DNA of 64,000 nucleotides, from assembly GCA_023408315.1 (NCBI GenBank), contig JAEYKI010000013.1, positions 62,001-126,000 on the forward strand, in the 5' to 3' direction. The position numbers and the translations under genes are program-made. The notes beneath the pieces are model-generated. The model worked only from the letters and a program-made list of their open reading frames with translations. It ran no database searches and was not told the origin of the DNA. Of this stretch, positions 15,904-23,994 are shown piece after piece. Position 1 is the first letter of the stretch. The number at the start of each line of letters is the position of its first letter. This DNA is from Bacillota bacterium. Its GTDB lineage: Bacteria > Bacillota > Clostridia > Christensenellales > Christensenellaceae.

Positions 15904-15935
15904 TTTGACTTTCTTTGACCTTTAGTTGTATTATA
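15904..15935 (-). promoter_or_regulatory. CtsR operator and promoter of the ctsR operon
   Basis: On the minus strand GGTCAAA-GAA-AGTCAAA (15904-15920) matches the CtsR heptad repeat with its three-base spacer. It lies just downstream of a TATAAT -10 box (15930-15935), so bound CtsR would block transcription start. Confidence 0.9.
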
Positions 15936-15989
15936 ACCCGCTGCCGGGCTTTTTAAACCATCTGTTTCATACTATATTAGCGCCCTGCC

Positions 15990-18359
15990 CTATGCCTCCT
16001 GGCCACAAGCCTTCCCTGCACCAAAAAAGCGCCCGTTTGCAATATACAGCAAAACCGTCACCGCCCAGGCGGGGAAACGCCCGCCCGTCATCAGCGGAAA
16101 ACGCCCCACCGGCATGTTCACCAGCACGTCCATCATCATCATAAACATAGGGTGCTCCTCGTGCAGGCGGTTGGAACGCCGGATAAACCACCGCGCCAAC
16201 CGGACGACCAGACGCGTAATCCACGCGTCCTTCATTTCCGCAAGGGTGTTGTTTGGGGTATACCTGCCTTTTTTTGCATGCGGCTGCCTGTGGACCGGGC
16301 GGCCCAGCAGCAGGGCAAAATTCTTCTCGGTCAGCTCTCCGCGGATATACCCGTCCATGTCGCACTCCGGCAATATATCCTTATCTCCCTGCGCCCCAAG
16401 CGTCTCCCCAAGCCGTATATCCCGGCTGGAGGAACCCGCAAAAATTTCGTATGTTCCCCCTGCCAGCCTCCAATCCTTGGCATGGCTGCGGTAAGTCAAA
16501 AAAGATTCCGCTTCCAGAGTAATTGTTACTTCTTTTTCTTCTCCCGGCTCAAGATACACCTTTTCAAACCCGGCCAGTTCCTTTGCGGGGCCGGATACCG
16601 GTTTTGCTATATACACCTGCACCACTTCCGCGCCGGCAACATTCCCCGTATTGCGCACTGTTACGCTGCACAGCATATCCTCTCCGGTTTTCAGTTCCCT
16701 TTGGGAAAGGCGCATTTTTGTATATTCAAATTCCGTATAACTAAGGCCGAACCCAAACGGAAATAGCACTTTCTTTTCCAGTTTGTCGTAATACCGGTAG
16801 CCAGCAAACAGGCTTTCCCGGTACTGCGCCTGCCTGCCGGTCTTATTATAATAATGGGCCGCGGGCGTGTCTTCGTACCGGACGGGATAACTTTCCGCCA
16901 GCTTGCCGCTGGGGTTTTTAAGCCCATACAGCAGTTCGGCAGCCGCCAGTCCCCCCGCCTGTCCCGGAAGATACATATGCAGAATGGCGCGCGCATCCCC
17001 AACCCATGGCATTTCCAACGGCGAACCGCCAAACAGCACAACGGCAATATTGGGGTTCGCCCGCGCAATACGGCCAATCAAGCGGTTCTGCCCTTCGGGC
17101 AGCTTCATGTTCCTGCGGTCAAAGCCTTCCGCTTCAAACCGCTCGGTAAGGCCCGCGGCAAGTATCACCGCATCGCAGCCCGCGCAGCCTGCGGCGGCTT
17201 CCTCCAACAAATCCTCATTTGTGGCGTTGTTCATATGGTAGCCTTCATAAAAGGCATATTCTATTTTCAGTTCATTAAGCCCGTCCAGCAAATTGGATAC
17301 CGTATGCGCCGTAATATGGCTGCTGCCCGATCCCTGGAAGCGCATATGCCGCGCCAGAGCGCCCACAACAGCCACCTTAGCGTTTTTTGCAAGCGGGAGC
17401 AGGCCTTCATTTTTAAGCAGCACAGCAGATTCCGCCGCAATTTTTTTGGCAAGCATGTGGTGGCGTTTGGGGTCGTAGGCGGCCTGCCTTCTGCTTTGAT
17501 GAAGATTCAATATGGCGGTCAATAGCCTGTCAACGCATTCGTCAATATCGCTCTCGGCAAGCTGGCCTTTTTTTACCGCGCGCATCACGGTCCGGTCAAA
17601 AAAGCCCCGGTTGCCGGGCATCTCCAGGTCAACACCCGCGCGGAAAGCAGCAACCCGGTCGTTCATGCCGCCCCAGTCCGTCATGGCAAGGCCGCCGTAG
17701 CCCCATTTTTCGCGCAGAAGGCCGCGCACCAATTCCCGGTTTCCGCTCATATATTCGCCGTTCACACGGTTGTATGCCGTCATGACCGCCGCGGGCCCGG
17801 CCCGCAGCGCACGCCGGAAAGCAGGCAGATACAGCTCGTTCAGCGCCCGCTCGTCCACCATGCTGTCCGATATCATCCTGTAATCTTCCTGGTTATTGCA
17901 GGCAAAATGCTTCAGGCAGGCGCCCACGCCCGTTTTCTGCATGCCCTCTATCCATGCCCTGCCCATCTCGCCCGAGAGGTACGGGTCTTCCGAAAAATAT
18001 TCAAAATTTCGTCCGCACAGGGGCGAGCGTTTGATGTTGATTGCCGGGCCCAGCACCATTTGCACATTTTTCGCCAGAGCTTCCAGGCCCAAGGCTTCCG
18101 CCAGTTCAAATACCAGCGCCCGGTCGAACGAACATGCCGTCAGGCATGCGGGCGGAAAACATGTCGCCTCCTCCCCCATCATAAGCCCCATACTTTTCTG
18201 CCCACCCGCCTGTTTACGCAGCCCGTGCGGGCCGTCGCTCAATGCTATGGACGGTATGGAAAGCCTGGGAATCTCCCGGGTGTTCCAGTAGTCAAAGCCC
18301 GAACAAAGGCTTACTTTCTCCTTGAGCGTCATTTTTTCTATCAGTTCCGCATGCTGCAT
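15990..18359 (-). CDS. Glycoside hydrolase family 3 beta-glucosidase
   Basis: The 789-residue enzyme has the GH3 TIM-barrel (about 1-320) with the nucleophile Asp in AMTDWGG, the alpha/beta sandwich (about 330-560; GGSPLEMPWV), and a fibronectin III-like domain with the conserved AGAEVVQVYIAKP (about 600-680). There is no signal peptide, so it acts in the cytoplasm on imported beta-glucosides. The C-terminal 110 residues are an extra tail with a hydrophobic stretch (AWAVTVLLYIANGRF) not found in most relatives; it may contact the membrane. The start at 18359 follows GGGAGG. It is a single-gene unit. Confidence 0.9.
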   Translation of the reverse strand: MQHAELIEKMTLKEKVSLCSGFDYWNTREIPRLSIPSIALSDGPHGLRKQAGGQKSMGLMMGEEATCFPPACLTACSFDRALVFELAEALGLEALAKNVQMVLGPAINIKRSPLCGRNFEYFSEDPYLSGEMGRAWIEGMQKTGVGACLKHFACNNQEDYRMISDSMVDERALNELYLPAFRRALRAGPAAVMTAYNRVNGEYMSGNRELVRGLLREKWGYGGLAMTDWGGMNDRVAAFRAGVDLEMPGNRGFFDRTVMRAVKKGQLAESDIDECVDRLLTAILNLHQSRRQAAYDPKRHHMLAKKIAAESAVLLKNEGLLPLAKNAKVAVVGALARHMRFQGSGSSHITAHTVSNLLDGLNELKIEYAFYEGYHMNNATNEDLLEEAAAGCAGCDAVILAAGLTERFEAEGFDRRNMKLPEGQNRLIGRIARANPNIAVVLFGGSPLEMPWVGDARAILHMYLPGQAGGLAAAELLYGLKNPSGKLAESYPVRYEDTPAAHYYNKTGRQAQYRESLFAGYRYYDKLEKKVLFPFGFGLSYTEFEYTKMRLSQRELKTGEDMLCSVTVRNTGNVAGAEVVQVYIAKPVSGPAKELAGFEKVYLEPGEEKEVTITLEAESFLTYRSHAKDWRLAGGTYEIFAGSSSRDIRLGETLGAQGDKDILPECDMDGYIRGELTEKNFALLLGRPVHRQPHAKKGRYTPNNTLAEMKDAWITRLVVRLARWFIRRSNRLHEEHPMFMMMMDVLVNMPVGRFPLMTGGRFPAWAVTVLLYIANGRFFGAGKACGQEA

Positions 18360-18469
18360 ATGGCCTCCCTGCCGCCGGTTCCGTGGCAAACATAAGTTGT
18401 TTTTATTATTGTATCACTCCATGCAAAAAACGCAATAAACCACCGCCCGGCAGCCACCGTAAGGCTCCC

Positions 18470-18503
18470 AATAAAAAATGGGCTCCTGCAAGAAGAGCCC
18501 ATT
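18470..18503 (-). terminator. Terminator of the Gly-rich coat-like gene
   Basis: AATGGGCTC and GAGCCCATT form a nine-base stem; on the minus strand the stem is followed by TTTTTTATT. It lies about 20 bases past the stop codon of the 18525-18917 gene. Confidence 0.85.
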
Positions 18504-18524
18504 ATTGCTTTTATCTTTTCAGGT

Positions 18525-18917
18525 TTACATGCCATCCAAATCGTAGTCATATAAACCGGAGGAGACATATTCGGCTTCCGCGTCGTCGTCCGGAGCCATT
18601 ACGGGGCCGTAACCGCCGCCATAGGGGTTAACGCACCGCCCATATGGATCATAAGTATAACACGAGCCGTACGGCGGATAATATCCGGGTCCGGGACCAT
18701 ACCACGGGAGTCCCCACGGCCCGAAAAAGAACGGGAAGAACCCAAAACGGCCGAATCCGCCTCTAAAGCCGCGACCCGGGAATCCACGCCGGAAGCCGCC
18801 AGGGAAGCCGCCTCTGAAGCCGCGCCCCATTCCCCCCATGCCGCCGCGAAAACCTCCCATGCCGCCACGGAAGCCTCCCATGCCGCGTATCACCGGTATA
18901 TCGTAATCGTCTGTCAT
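18525..18917 (-). CDS. Gly/Arg/Phe-rich low-complexity protein, probable spore outer-layer component
   Basis: The 130-residue protein begins MTDDYDIPVIRGMGG and contains tandem GGFRG and GGM units (residues about 12-65), then an aromatic Pro/Gly/Tyr segment with two Cys (about 66-110), and an acidic end. Such sequences make sticky or phase-separating layers, as in spore coats. GAAAGGAG precedes the ATG at 18917. Upstream lies a sequence that fits a sigma-K promoter (18976-19003). Beside it are the CotF-type genes. Function is inferred from composition and context only. Confidence 0.65.
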   Translation of the reverse strand: MTDDYDIPVIRGMGGFRGGMGGFRGGMGGMGRGFRGGFPGGFRRGFPGRGFRGGFGRFGFFPFFFGPWGLPWYGPGPGYYPPYGSCYTYDPYGRCVNPYGGGYGPVMAPDDDAEAEYVSSGLYDYDLDGM

Positions 18918-18975
18918 ATTGTTTTTCTCCTTTCTTGCATGTTTCCTAGTCAAGCGCTGGATACGAATGTCTATG

Positions 18976-19003
18976 TATATTATGATTTGTATTTCCATTG
19001 TGT
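18976..19003 (-). promoter_or_regulatory. Sigma-K-like promoter of the Gly-rich gene
   Basis: On the minus strand AC is followed after 17 bases by CATAATATA, which fits the mother-cell sigma-K pattern AC-N16/17-CATANNNTA. The predicted transcription start is about 50 bases ahead of the ATG at 18917. Confidence 0.5.
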
Positions 19004-19022
19004 TCTTGCCCTTATTCCAAAT

Positions 19023-19057
19023 AAAAAACCATCCGTTTGCTTATTCTGCGGATGGTT
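19023..19057 (-). terminator. Terminator of the CotF-like pair
   Basis: AACCATCCG and CGGATGGTT form a stem around a 13-base loop; on the minus strand a run of T follows. It lies just past the stop codon of the 19079-19327 gene. Confidence 0.85.
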
Positions 19058-19078
19058 TTGTATATTGTTTAAAATAAA

Positions 19079-19327
19079 TTATCCCTGAAACTGGCTTCTC
19101 ACCTGCTGAACGTCCGTTTCGTTTACCATTTGCGCCGGTTTATAAAATCCCTTTGATTCAGCAAGCTTAAACAGTTCGTACTGGGAATTCTCGTCGTTGT
19201 TCCGGATCTGCTGCAGGGTGGATCTAAGCTGCATGTTGCAACATTCCGTTATAGCCGTCTCATAGGCTGTAAGGCCGCTTTTTATAGACGCAAGCGCGTC
19301 GTTTACCATTTCTTTATCCTGTAACAT
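19079..19327 (-). CDS. CotF-family spore coat protein
   Basis: The 82-residue protein starts at MLQDKEMVNDALASIKS, which has GGAGGG upstream. It matches the CotF/DUF2383-like ferritin-type helical hairpin: helices around ALASIKSGLTAYETAITEC and LRSTLQQIRNNDENSQYELF, then a short C-terminal KGFYKPAQ segment typical of CotF. These proteins occur in the coat or in the mother-cell cytoplasm during sporulation. The preceding small gene is of the same class and the two form an operon. Confidence 0.85.
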   Translation of the reverse strand: MLQDKEMVNDALASIKSGLTAYETAITECCNMQLRSTLQQIRNNDENSQYELFKLAESKGFYKPAQMVNETDVQQVRSQFQG

Positions 19328-19340
19328 TGTATTCCCTCCT

Positions 19341-19526
19341 TTATTGCAAGAATGACAGTAATTTTTGTTTTGTATTCTGGGCGTCCTTTGCCGATTTTTC
19401 AAAAAAAGACTTTACTTGCGGGTCCGCCGCCTGCTGCGCGTATGTCTGCATTTTCTGGTATGCGGTCTCATGCGCGCCAATCAGATGGCGTAGATTCTGC
19501 AATTCGGATTGATTCAATTGTGCCAT
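19341..19526 (-). CDS. Small CotF-associated helical protein
   Basis: The 61-residue protein MAQLNQSELQNLRHLIGAHE... is entirely helical and of the same kind as CotF partner proteins (LIGAHETAYQKMQTYAQQA, then DPQVKSFFEKSA). AAAGGAG lies about ten bases before the ATG. It is followed after 13 bases by the larger CotF-like gene, which suggests that the two form a hetero-oligomer. Confidence 0.8.
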   Translation of the reverse strand: MAQLNQSELQNLRHLIGAHETAYQKMQTYAQQAADPQVKSFFEKSAKDAQNTKQKLLSFLQ

Positions 19527-19615
19527 TGTGTAGCGCTCCTTTCAAAATTTTATTTACTGTTAGTATTTTGTAATTTTAAAAATTATATACGGGTTTTGGG
19601 TTCAAATAATTTTCT

Positions 19616-19807
19616 TTATGAGGTTTGCCCGTCGTTGGGGTCACGCTCTTCCGAAAAATGCACCCGCGTATCTTCATCCAGCCCAATCCGGTTTCCGTGC
19701 GGCCGGGGACTTGTGGGAAAGGAAACAGCGGCTTTTTCGCCGGGCGGTTCCTGCGCCTTTGGAAACCGGTGCGCGGTTGGTTTTACGCCGTTTTTACCCG
19801 TTCTCAT
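19616..19807 (-). CDS. 63-residue charged protein behind a sigma-G promoter, candidate minor acid-soluble spore protein
   Basis: The protein begins MRTGKNGVKPTAHRFPKAQE and ends SEERDPNDGQTS. It is rich in Pro, Lys, Arg and Glu, has no hydrophobic core and should be unfolded in solution, like the minor SASPs (SspK or SspO type), although I see no direct similarity. The start at 19807 follows AAAGGAGTG. The decisive clue is upstream: a near-perfect forespore sigma-G promoter (19838-19868). It is divergent from the SpoVB-like gene. Function is inferred. Confidence 0.6.
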   Translation of the reverse strand: MRTGKNGVKPTAHRFPKAQEPPGEKAAVSFPTSPRPHGNRIGLDEDTRVHFSEERDPNDGQTS

Positions 19808-19837
19808 TTCAATCACTCCTTTTTTCTGCGTATTAAC

Positions 19838-19868
19838 TAGTATGCGCGCGCCTGTGTATTGCCATTCA
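19838..19868 (-). promoter_or_regulatory. Near-consensus sigma-G promoter
   Basis: On the minus strand TGAATG is followed after 18 bases by CATACTA. The sigma-G consensus is TGMATA-N17/18-CATAMTA, so 12 of 13 positions fit. Transcription would start near 19831, about 25 bases before the ATG at 19807. Confidence 0.65.
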
Positions 19869-19941
19869 CAGAGAGATAAAAAACAAAACATTGCGGGCCG
19901 CGCCGGCACATATATTTAATCAACGGTTGTGGAAGGTATAT

Positions 19942-21513
19942 ATGAAAAAAAACGCATTTTTTGTGAATACGGCCATACTGGCCGCCACGTCTATATTTTT
20001 ACGGGTCATTGGAATCTACGTGATTTCTTTTTTAACGGAGAGAATCGGCGCGGAGGGCATCGGCCTATTCCAACTTATATTTTCCGTGTATACGCTTGCC
20101 GCCGCGTTTGCCATATCGGGCGTAAGCGTAGCGGTCACAAGGCTGGTTGCGGAAAATATGGAAAAGGCTTTGGTGCCTGTCTCGGTGGTGATGAAACGGA
20201 GCATTTCCTTTGCGGCAATTGTGAGCGTATGCATTGCTTTTTTACTGTATAATCTTTCGTCCTTTATTGGCGCAAGCGTGCTCAACGACCCGCGGACCAT
20301 CCTGCCGCTGCAGATCCTTGCGCCCAGCCTGCCCTTTATGGCGATATCTGCCTGCCTGCGCGGCTATCTGGTGGGCGCGGGCAAAATCGCCAGAACCGCC
20401 AGCAGCTCCATATTTGAAGAAATTGTACATCTTTCCGTTATCATTGGTACCATAGGCTTTTTTCTGCCGCAGGGGCTTGAAGCTGCGTGCGTTTGCATCG
20501 TCATCGCCTCGCTTGTTTCTGAAATTTTGGGGTGCCTTTACCTGCTTATCCTCTATAAAACAGGTAACAGACAAAAGCCCCTGGAGCGCCCGTCCCAAAA
20601 AGGCGTTCTAAAAAAAATACTCGGTATCTCTATGCCCATTGCGGCCAGCTTTTATCTGCGCAGCAGCCTGCGGACCGCGGAAGGCATTTTAATCCCCTCC
20701 AGCCTGGAACGTTACGGCCTCACAAACGCGCAGGCTCTCTCTCAATACGGCATTATTGTGGGAATGAGCATGCCCGTGCTGTTTTTTCCCACCGTTCTGC
20801 TGTTTCCGGTGTCTACCCTGCTGGTCCCGGAGATTGCCCGCTTCAACGCCGCGGGCAACCGCCGCAGGGTGGGCAGCACAGTTTCGCGGGTAATCAGGCT
20901 GGCGCTGCTTCTGTCCGTTTTGTGCTGCGTAATATTCCTTTTGTTTTCGGACAGCCTGGGCCAGGTGATCTACAATAGCAGAGAAGCGGGCGCCGTGCTG
21001 GCCATTTTAGCCCCCTTAACCCCCTTGATCTATATGGACATCATGGTGGACGCAATGCTGAACGGCCTGAACCAGCAGATCCATACCATGAAATACAGCA
21101 TAGCGGATTCGCTTATACGCATTGCGCTCATCTTTGTGCTCATTCCCTTGTTTGGGGTCGCGGGATTCTTTATCGCCATATTTGCCGGAACAGTTTTAAA
21201 CTCGCTATTAAGCCTGCGCCGCCTGGTCAGGGTGGCTGAGATACGCCTGGACGTAATGGGCTGGATTGTAAAGCCTTTTTTGGCTGCCGGTGCGGCCGGT
21301 TCGTGCGTGCTTTTGCTGTTTAATATTTTGGCTGGGGGAATTGCCGCAAACGGGCTTTTGCTGGCCCTTCAGATATCCCTTTCCGTACTGCTTTATATCT
21401 GCTTTCTGTTCTGGACAGGATGCATCACGCGCCAGGATGTTCGCTGGCTGAAAAAAAGGCTGAACGCTTCACAAACATCTTCGCGTACTTTTCATGCAAA
21501 CGCCCGGCTATAA
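19942..21513 (+). CDS. spoVB: SpoVB-like MOP-superfamily flippase
   Basis: The 523-residue membrane protein starts at MKKNAFFVNTAIL (GGAAGG upstream) and has about 14 hydrophobic segments. Features shared with SpoVB/MurJ-type flippases include FLRVIGIYVISFLTERIGAEGIGLF near the N-terminus (FQLIFSVY following) and RTAEGILIPSSLERYGL in the middle loop. SpoVB moves lipid-linked cortex precursors across the outer forespore membrane. Its position beside spore-coat genes and the sigma-G gene supports a sporulation role over capsule export. The related Wzx at 38944 is much less similar. Confidence 0.85.
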   Translation: MKKNAFFVNTAILAATSIFLRVIGIYVISFLTERIGAEGIGLFQLIFSVYTLAAAFAISGVSVAVTRLVAENMEKALVPVSVVMKRSISFAAIVSVCIAFLLYNLSSFIGASVLNDPRTILPLQILAPSLPFMAISACLRGYLVGAGKIARTASSSIFEEIVHLSVIIGTIGFFLPQGLEAACVCIVIASLVSEILGCLYLLILYKTGNRQKPLERPSQKGVLKKILGISMPIAASFYLRSSLRTAEGILIPSSLERYGLTNAQALSQYGIIVGMSMPVLFFPTVLLFPVSTLLVPEIARFNAAGNRRRVGSTVSRVIRLALLLSVLCCVIFLLFSDSLGQVIYNSREAGAVLAILAPLTPLIYMDIMVDAMLNGLNQQIHTMKYSIADSLIRIALIFVLIPLFGVAGFFIAIFAGTVLNSLLSLRRLVRVAEIRLDVMGWIVKPFLAAGAAGSCVLLLFNILAGGIAANGLLLALQISLSVLLYICFLFWTGCITRQDVRWLKKRLNASQTSSRTFHANARL

Positions 21514-21526
21514 AAGCACACATGGA

Positions 21527-21571
21527 ACTTATGTAAATATACATGCATATGATATGTATGCATGTATATTT
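21527..21571 (+). promoter_or_regulatory. Sigma-K-like promoter and palindrome of the first hydrolase gene
   Basis: AC at 21527-21528 is followed after 17 bases by CATATGATA (21546-21554), fitting sigma-K. The same stretch contains a 15-base inverted repeat (21535-21549 and 21557-21571, arms AAATATACATGCATA and its complement), which could be a repressor site or an RNA hairpin in the short leader. Confidence 0.5.
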
Positions 21572-21594
21572 AATTTTAAGAAAAAGGTGATACT

Positions 21595-22641
21595 ATGTCA
21601 GTTATTACAGCGTCCCAACTGGTTGACTTTGTTATTGGAGCAAAAAATGAAGGTTGGGGATATGTATATTCGGGCCAGGGAGAACTGTATACGCAAGCGC
21701 TTGCACAGCAATGGGGAAACGAAAACCGGGCGGGCAAAAGCTATGACTATTATGTGAACCAGTGTTCAAGATGGTTTGGCAGAAATGTGGTGGACTGCTC
21801 CGGATTGATCATTCAGGGCTTCCGAAGCAAAAGCCCGAACTACCTGGACCAGGCTTCCGGAACTTTGTATTCCAATTGCAGCAAAAAAGGCTCCATCAGC
21901 AGCATTCCGGATACGCCTGGCCTGTGCGTATGGCGCAACGGCCACATTGGCCTGTATATTGGCAACGGAAATGTGATTGAATCCGGCGGGACAAATATTG
22001 GCGTTGTGGCCTCCACCATCGCGTCCCCTGCAAGCGGCCGCGCGTGGACCAATTGGGGACAGCTTGCAGACGCGGATTATTCGCTTACCCCGGTTACGCC
22101 TGTTACGCCCACTCCGCCCTCCGTATGGGTAGGCAAGATATATAAGCTCACAAGCCCGTATATGAAGGACGAAAATATTGCGCGCATCCAAAAGATACTG
22201 GCGGGCACGGGATGTTCTCCCGGTAAAACAGACGGCGTTTACGGGCCGCAAACCCAATATGCCGTAATTTGTTTCCAAACCAAAGCGGGATTGAAAACAG
22301 ACGGCATCGTCGGCCAGAAAACCGCCGCCGCTCTGGATGCCGCATGGGTGGAAGACTACCAGGGCCAACCGTACGATCCGGCGCAGGAGGTGCAGCTGAA
22401 TTCCTTTAGCCTCTCCAGAATGCTTAAGCTCACCATTCCCTATATGAGCGGAAGCGACGTGCGTGACGTTCAAAACGCCCTGCAGCTTCGTTCTTTTTCC
22501 ACAGGCGTGTTGGACGGAGTTTTTGGCGTGCTGACGCGTAACGCAGTGGTCAGTTTCCAAAAACAGGCCAGCCTGAAGGCGGACGGTATCGTGGGCAAGC
22601 AAACCGCAACGGCCCTTGGGGGCATCTGGAAGGGCAACTGA
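21595..22641 (+). CDS. NlpC/P60-type peptidoglycan hydrolase with two PG-binding domains, copy 1
   Basis: The 348-residue protein has an N-terminal NlpC/P60-like cysteine peptidase (about 1-160) with the nucleophile Cys68 in VVDCSGL and the catalytic His117 in RNGHIGLYIG. After a Thr/Pro linker there are two PG_binding_1 domains (about 180-245 and 275-345; DGVYGPQTQYAVICFQ, DGVFGVLTRNAVVSFQ). It has no signal peptide. The sigma-K-like promoter upstream and the lack of secretion signal suggest a mother-cell lysis enzyme, as CwlC is in Bacillus, although a phage-endolysin origin is possible. The second copy follows 176 bases later. Confidence 0.85.
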   Translation: MSVITASQLVDFVIGAKNEGWGYVYSGQGELYTQALAQQWGNENRAGKSYDYYVNQCSRWFGRNVVDCSGLIIQGFRSKSPNYLDQASGTLYSNCSKKGSISSIPDTPGLCVWRNGHIGLYIGNGNVIESGGTNIGVVASTIASPASGRAWTNWGQLADADYSLTPVTPVTPTPPSVWVGKIYKLTSPYMKDENIARIQKILAGTGCSPGKTDGVYGPQTQYAVICFQTKAGLKTDGIVGQKTAAALDAAWVEDYQGQPYDPAQEVQLNSFSLSRMLKLTIPYMSGSDVRDVQNALQLRSFSTGVLDGVFGVLTRNAVVSFQKQASLKADGIVGKQTATALGGIWKGN

Positions 22642-22650
22642 CCCCAACTG

Positions 22651-22673
22651 AAGGGGGACGTCCCGTCCCCCTT
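22651..22673. terminator. GC-rich hairpin after the first hydrolase gene
   Basis: AAGGGGGACG and CGTCCCCCTT form a ten-base stem with a three-base loop right after the stop codon. No T run follows, so it may act as a 3' stabilizer instead of a classical terminator. Confidence 0.5.
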
Positions 22674-22754
22674 CGGGTGTTGCCTCCCGGTTACATTAAT
22701 TAAAACATCCTGCATTTCTATGAAGTCAAGCCGAAGCCCGGCCATAAACAAGTC

Positions 22755-22783
22755 ACCCAACCATATCCACAGGCATATGATTA
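22755..22783 (+). promoter_or_regulatory. Sigma-K-like promoter of the second hydrolase gene
   Basis: AC at 22755-22756 is followed after 17 bases by CATATGATTA (22774-22783), the same spacing and nearly the same -10 as at copy 1, although the surrounding sequence has diverged. Confidence 0.45.
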
Positions 22784-22817
22784 TGTATATGCATTCAGGA
22801 TATAAAGGGGTGATTTT

Positions 22818-23864
22818 ATGTCTGTTTTAACAGCATCGGAAATAGCGAATTTTGTTGTTAACGTAAAAAATATGGGATGGGGATACGTATACTCTGCCCA
22901 GGGTGAATTGTATACGCCGGAGCTTGCGCAAGACTGGGGAAGTGAACTTCGCGCGGGCAAAAGCTATACCTATTATGTGAACCAGTGCTCCCGCTGGTTT
23001 GGCAAAATTGTTGTGGATTGCGCAGGGCTCGTCGTCCAGGCGTTCCGCAGCAGGAACCCGGACTATCCATACCAGACGTCGGGAGCCTTGTATGCCAACT
23101 GCACCCAAAAAGGCTCAATAGAAAGCATACCGGAAATTTCCGGCTTGTGTGTGTGGCGCGGCGGCCATATTGGCATATACATTGGAAACGGAAACGTAAT
23201 TGAATCCGGCGGAACCAACATAGGCGTTGTTTTATCCGCCTTATCTTCCCCCGCAAGCGGCCGGGCATGGACCCATTGGGGCATGCTGGAGGGCGTGGAT
23301 TATTCTCAGGCGCCCACCCCGCCCGTTATGCCCGCTCCTCCGGTCTTTTGGCTGGGCACGGTATACAGGCTGACCAGCCCGTATATGGCAGGGCAGCCTA
23401 TTGTGCAGATTCAGAACATATTTGCGGATTATGGATATTATTCCGGCAAGCTGGACGGCGTATACGGCCCACTTACGCAACAGGCGGTACAGTCTTTTCA
23501 AACGCAGATGGGCCTGGTTCCGGACGGCGTTCTGGGCAAACCGGCTGCTTTGGCTTTAAACGCCGTCTGGGTGGAAGATTATACAGGCCAGCCATACGAT
23601 CCGGCGCTGGAAGCCCAGCTCAATCCTTTTTCGCTGTCCAGAGAGCTTAAACTTACTACGCCCACCATGAAGGGAGACGACGTCCGCGAGTTGCAGACCG
23701 CCGTGCAGGTTCATGCATTTTCTCCGGGAGCGCTGGACGGGGCATTTGGCGCCCGGACGCACAGCGCTATTGTGGGGTTTCAGCGGCAGGCCGTATTGTT
23801 GCCGGACGGTGTTGCAGGAAAAAAAACCACGGCGGCATTGGGAGGTTTCTGGACGGGCAACTGA
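22818..23864 (+). CDS. NlpC/P60-type peptidoglycan hydrolase with two PG-binding domains, copy 2
   Basis: This protein has the same 348-residue length and domain order as the preceding gene: catalytic domain with Cys in VVDCAGLVVQ and His in RGGHIGIYIG, then two PG_binding_1 domains (DGVYGPLTQQAVQSFQ, DGAFGARTHSAIVGFQ). It arose by tandem duplication; the catalytic part is well kept and the linker and first binding domain have diverged most. It too has no signal peptide, AAAGGGGTG as ribosome binding site and a GC-rich hairpin after the stop codon. The divergence of linkers suggests slightly different wall targets. Confidence 0.85.
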   Translation: MSVLTASEIANFVVNVKNMGWGYVYSAQGELYTPELAQDWGSELRAGKSYTYYVNQCSRWFGKIVVDCAGLVVQAFRSRNPDYPYQTSGALYANCTQKGSIESIPEISGLCVWRGGHIGIYIGNGNVIESGGTNIGVVLSALSSPASGRAWTHWGMLEGVDYSQAPTPPVMPAPPVFWLGTVYRLTSPYMAGQPIVQIQNIFADYGYYSGKLDGVYGPLTQQAVQSFQTQMGLVPDGVLGKPAALALNAVWVEDYTGQPYDPALEAQLNPFSLSRELKLTTPTMKGDDVRELQTAVQVHAFSPGALDGAFGARTHSAIVGFQRQAVLLPDGVAGKKTTAALGGFWTGN

Positions 23865-23872
23865 CCTCACCA

Positions 23873-23899
23873 GGAGGGGGAACCGCCCGTTCCCCTTCC
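23873..23899. terminator. GC-rich hairpin after the second hydrolase gene
   Basis: An 11-base stem (23873-23883 with 23889-23899; core GGGGAAC/GTTCCCC, one G-T pair) follows the stop codon directly. As after copy 1, there is no T run on the plus strand. Confidence 0.5.
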
Positions 23900-23994
23900 G
23901 GCGTTTGGGGTTTGCCCCCCGCTGCCTCCATCTGTATTTTGCTTGCTCTCAAAGCAATTGAGTGGCTTTGGAGTTAAAAAAGATAACACAAGAA

